The translations under genes and the position numbers were made by a program. The notes under the pieces were generated by a model. The model ran no database searches and was not told the origin of the DNA. It saw nothing but the letters and a program-made list of their open reading frames with translations. From CAUZJO01 sp963580245 (lineage in GTDB: Bacteria; Sumerlaeota; Sumerlaeia; MVZB01): a stretch of DNA of 9,826 bases. The stretch lies in contig CAUZJO010000162.1 in NCBI GenBank assembly GCA_963580245.1, forward strand, positions 1 through 9,826. The letters run 5' to 3'. Positions 7,642-9,826 of the stretch are shown here, in pieces (positions within the stretch are counted from its first letter, which is position 1; each line of letters begins with the position of its first letter).

Positions 7642-8625
7642 ATGCTGACCTATATCCTGCGACGTCTTGCCCAATCGCTGGGGGTGTTGGTGGTGATCTC
7701 GCTGCTGGTTTTCGTGATGATGTACGGCATCGGCAACCCCGAAACGACGCTGCTGCCGCCCAACGCCTCGAAACGCCAGCGCGAGGAACTGCGGGCGGCG
7801 TTGGGGCTCGATCAGCCGCTCCCGGTCCAGTACCTGAAGTACATCGGCAACCTGTTGCGCGGCGATTTGGGGCTTTCTTATTACACCGGCCGCCCGGTCG
7901 GCGATATGCTGGCCGAACGCGCCACGGCCACGTTTGAGCTGGCCGTCGTCTCGATGCTGATCTCGATGCTCGCCGGCATCCCGCTGGGGATCGTGGCCGG
8001 GGCGCGGCCGCGCCATCCGCTGTCGCGACTCGTCATGGGCGGCTCGCTGCTCGGCATCTCGATCCCCACGTTTTGGCTGGGCTTGATCCTCATGATGATC
8101 TTCGGTGTCTGGCTGCGCTGGCTCCCACCCACCGGCCGGGGCGAGACGGTGCGGGTCCTGGGAGCCGAATGGAGCCTGCTCACGCTCAGCGGCTGGCAAC
8201 ACGTGCTCTTGCCCGCCGTGACGCTGGCGCTCTATCACCTGGCGATGCTGATGCGGCTGGTGCGCTCGGAGATGGCCGAGACGTTGCGTCGGCCCTTCGT
8301 TCGGGTGTGCCGGGCGCGGGGGCTTTCGGAGGCGTCGGTCGTCGGCCGCCACGCCCTGCGCAATACCCTGATCCCGATCGTCACCGTCGTGGGGCTCCAG
8401 TTCGGGGGGCTGCTGGCCTTCTCGGTCGTCACCGAATCGATTTTCCAATGGCCCGGCCTGGGCAACCTGCTCATCCAGTCGATTCACGTCGACCGCCCCG
8501 TCGTGGTAGCCTACCTGATCCTGACCGGCGTGGTCTTCTTGGGGATCAACTTCGTGGTCGATTGCCTCTACGCCCTGATCGACCCCCGGATTCGGCTGGC
8601 GCCCTCGGGCGGCAGCATCGAATGA
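7642..8625 (+). CDS. ABC transporter permease, DppB/OppB (peptide/nickel) type
   Basis: The 327-residue product is a full-length inner-membrane permease of the dipeptide/oligopeptide/nickel importer class. It opens with the family-typical MLTYILRRL and a first membrane segment (about 9-30). The periplasmic stretch contains GDLGLS, then further segments lie near 94-120, 133-157, 186-205, 245-275 and 289-315. The EAA loop that contacts the ATPase is clear: RARGLSEAS to RHALRNTLIP, with E230 and A231. WPGLGNLL and the DPRIRL ending are also family-typical. Such permeases work as heterodimers with an OppC/DppC subunit plus ATPases and a binding protein, none of which is encoded next to it here. 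The ATG at 7642 is the only usable start after an in-frame stop at 7612-7614. The Shine-Dalgarno is poor. The toroid gene ends 67 nt upstream. Confidence 0.92.
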   Translation: MLTYILRRLAQSLGVLVVISLLVFVMMYGIGNPETTLLPPNASKRQREELRAALGLDQPLPVQYLKYIGNLLRGDLGLSYYTGRPVGDMLAERATATFELAVVSMLISMLAGIPLGIVAGARPRHPLSRLVMGGSLLGISIPTFWLGLILMMIFGVWLRWLPPTGRGETVRVLGAEWSLLTLSGWQHVLLPAVTLALYHLAMLMRLVRSEMAETLRRPFVRVCRARGLSEASVVGRHALRNTLIPIVTVVGLQFGGLLAFSVVTESIFQWPGLGNLLIQSIHVDRPVVVAYLILTGVVFLGINFVVDCLYALIDPRIRLAPSGGSIE

Positions 8626-8631
8626 GGGTGC

Positions 8632-8649
8632 TTACATTTACGTTTACGT
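8632..8649 (+). repeat. Three tandem hexamers between the permease and the SDR gene
   Basis: TTACAT (8632-8637), TTACGT (8638-8643) and TTACGT (8644-8649) lie just after the permease stop in an AT-rich patch within a GC-rich region. The 6-nt phasing resembles the repeats at 6217-6306, though the unit sequence differs. The patch ends just before the ribosome binding site of the next gene. Confidence 0.5.
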
Positions 8650-8654
8650 TCATC

Positions 8655-8663
8655 AAGGAAGGA
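8655..8663 (+). promoter_or_regulatory. Strong ribosome binding site fixing the GTG start of the SDR gene
   Basis: AAGGAAGGA sits 7 nt before GTG at 8671, the clearest Shine-Dalgarno in the window. It supports the non-ATG start, as does the protein, whose beta-strand leading into TGASRGIG begins only a few residues later. Confidence 0.65.
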
Positions 8664-8670
8664 TTTCAGG

Positions 8671-9447
8671 GTGAATCATAAGCATCTTACCGCTCTTGTA
8701 ACCGGCGCGAGCCGAGGGATTGGCCGGGCCATCGCGTTGGCCTACGCGCGTGAGGGGATCGACCTGGTTGTGACGGCCCGCACGGTGGAGGATCTGGATT
8801 CGCTCAAGGCGGAAACCGAGGCCCTGGGCGTCCGGTGTTCGAACATCGTGGCCGACCTGTCGCTTCCGGATGCCGTCGACACGATCACCAAACATCTCCA
8901 GGGCAACTCCCTGCGCGTCGACGTCCTCATCAACAACGCCGGGATCGGCACGGGCGGATGCCTCAAGCCCGTCCACGCATTCGACGATGACTACTGGGCG
9001 CTGAGCCTCCAGGTCAACCTCACCGTCCCCTACCTGCTGACCAAACACCTGCTGCCGCCCATGATGGAGCGTCAATGGGGGCGGATCATCAATATCGCGT
9101 CGCTAGCGAGCAAGTTCGGACTTAGCCATGGCGCGGCCTACACGGCCAGCAAGCACGGCCTGCTGGGCCTGACGCGCACGACCGCCGCCGAAACGGCCAA
9201 CCGCGGCATCACCGCCAACGCCATCTGCCCCGGCCCGACCCGCACGCGGGCCAACAATGAGCGCATCCAATTCGAAGCCGAGCGCACCGAGAAGACGTTG
9301 GAGGAGATCGAAGCGTCGATCACCCCGCTGGGTCGCCGCCTGATGCCCGAAGAGGTCGCCGCGTTCGCCGTTTACTTGATTGGCAAGCAGGCCGCCGGCG
9401 TAACCGGCCAGTCATTCAACATCGACGGGGGACTGCTCATGAGTTAG
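8671..9447 (+). CDS. SDR family NAD(P)-dependent oxidoreductase (FabG/3-hydroxybutyrate dehydrogenase-like)
   Basis: The 258-residue product is a classical short-chain dehydrogenase/reductase of normal length. The cofactor-binding TGASRGIG is at residues 11-18 and the NNAG motif at 88-91. The full catalytic tetrad is present as N116, S144, Y157 and K161 (YTASK). PGPTRT follows near 187, and VTGQSFNIDGG near the C-terminus is typical of the FabG-like branch. R37 at the end of the second beta strand (TAR), together with R15, suggests NADP(H) preference. It should be a soluble cytoplasmic enzyme interconverting a carbonyl and an alcohol. The substrate cannot be read from sequence: 3-oxoacyl-ACP, 3-hydroxybutyrate and sugar or polyol substrates all occur in near relatives. 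It starts 45 nt after the permease stop with its own strong ribosome binding site, so co-transcription is possible but not shown. Confidence 0.92.
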   Translation: MNHKHLTALVTGASRGIGRAIALAYAREGIDLVVTARTVEDLDSLKAETEALGVRCSNIVADLSLPDAVDTITKHLQGNSLRVDVLINNAGIGTGGCLKPVHAFDDDYWALSLQVNLTVPYLLTKHLLPPMMERQWGRIINIASLASKFGLSHGAAYTASKHGLLGLTRTTAAETANRGITANAICPGPTRTRANNERIQFEAERTEKTLEEIEASITPLGRRLMPEEVAAFAVYLIGKQAAGVTGQSFNIDGGLLMS

Positions 9448-9765
9448 GGCCTCGGCGTTCTGCTCTCGCGCTTCGCCGCATCCAGAGATGCAAGTCGCAA
9501 GGAGAATCGATAGAGTGAGTGGATTGCGAACCATGGCAAATCCTCTTTCCTTCTAGCGGCCAAGCTCAGCCGCCACGAAGCGGACGATTGGACCGAATGG
9601 ATAGTGTAGTATGATCCAAAGAGTTCTCCTAAACGATGAAGTACTTAGTCGATCCTGAAAAAGACCCCTTGCCCAACAACAATGGGATCAAAACGCTGGT
9701 GGATGGTGTATAGTTTTGCAAGAAAAGCGGTCAGTCGCCGCCGAAACCTTGCGGAAGTTGGCGCC
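9448..9765. other. Intergenic region without a convincing gene
   Basis: About 318 nt lie between the reductase stop and the transposase start. Two small GC stems are visible (GCATC/GATGC at 9478-9491 and GCGGC/GCCGC at 9556-9573), neither followed by a T tract. TATGAT at 9610-9615, with TTGGAC 16 nt upstream (9588-9593), is a fair -10 with a poor -35. TATAGT at 9709-9714 is a second -10-like site without a -35. The left end of the insertion sequence must fall somewhere in this stretch if the downstream call is right. Confidence 0.4.
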
Positions 9766-9826
9766 ATGAAACCCAAGCCCTCCCCGTGCGAAGACCTGCA
9801 AGGCGATCTGTTCAAGTTTGAACTGC
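9651..9826 (+). mobile_element. Left part of a probable IS5-family insertion sequence, cut by the window edge
   Basis: This is inferred from the transposase-like N-terminus starting at 9766. The element's outer end is not proven. GATCCTGAAAAAGACCCC at 9651-9668 has the look of a terminal repeat and sits at a reasonable distance from the gene, so I use it as a provisional boundary. The right end, which would show the matching inverted repeat and target duplication, lies outside the window. Confidence 0.3.
9766..9826 (+). CDS. IS5-family transposase, N-terminal 20 codons only
   Basis: The ATG at 9766 opens a frame that runs off the window after 20 codons, giving MKPKPSPCEDLQGDLFKFEL. A basic Met-Lys-Pro start followed by a Q-x-DLF-x-x-x-L segment is what I recall for the N-terminus of IS5-type DDE transposases, where a His-x-Leu-x-x-Leu and an Ile-Asp-Trp segment follow. 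The catalytic residues lie beyond the window, so it cannot be said whether the gene is intact. Upstream, GCGGAAG (9751-9757) could serve weakly as a ribosome binding site. The call rests on a short motif and is moderate at best. Confidence 0.5.
   Translation, partial: MKPKPSPCEDLQGDLFKFEL

Noticed and set aside
7525..8487. 320-codon frame on the - strand opposite the permease
   Set aside because: Its product is rich in Arg, Gln, His and Asp, as expected for the reverse of a hydrophobic membrane protein. It is a shadow.
9636..9713. 25-codon frame beginning MKYLVDPEKD
   Set aside because: It has no ribosome binding site or known motif, it overlaps the proposed insertion-sequence end, and a frame this short occurs by chance.

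Overview
This GC-rich window most likely comes from a member of the Planctomycetota, though another PVC-group relative is possible. The strongest evidence is the first gene pair. It encodes a large secreted protein built from planctomycete cytochrome c, DUF1549 and DUF1553 modules, followed 8 nt later by a DUF1501 protein with a twin-arginine leader. A secreted prenyltransferase-repeat protein ending in LPIYQR, as I recall from planctomycete homologues, points the same way. All recognised genes lie on the + strand.

Layout. 1-188: no recognised gene; a good sigma70-like promoter (125-153) serves the first gene. 189-3251: multi-haem DUF1549/DUF1553 protein. 3260-4759: DUF1501 protein, very probably co-transcribed with it. 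4760-5030: gap with a stem-loop just after the DUF1501 stop, a weak promoter candidate and a 15-bp palindrome. 5031-6188: cytoplasmic M24 metallopeptidase (Xaa-Pro aminopeptidase/creatinase fold) with all five metal ligands. 6189-6443: relatively AT-rich gap holding hexamer-phased repeats that can fold into an imperfect hairpin. 6444-7574: secreted alpha/alpha-toroid protein. 7642-8625: DppB/OppB-type ABC permease with no partner subunits beside it. 8671-9447: classical short-chain dehydrogenase/reductase with a complete catalytic tetrad. 9448-9765: no convincing gene. 9766 to the window end: the first 20 codons of what looks like an IS5-family transposase, so the right edge probably lies inside an insertion sequence.

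How the genes work together. Only the first two look like a functional unit, an exported haem protein plus an exported DUF1501 partner; such pairs are abundant in planctomycetes and their biochemical role is unsettled. The peptidase, toroid protein, permease and reductase share a strand but no obvious pathway. Gaps of 67 nt (toroid-permease) and 45 nt (permease-reductase) allow co-transcription without proving it. I found no tRNA, rRNA, CRISPR array, defence system or complete mobile element. The window reads mostly as ordinary planctomycete chromosome; the least explained parts are the hexamer repeats in the gaps and the isolated permease.
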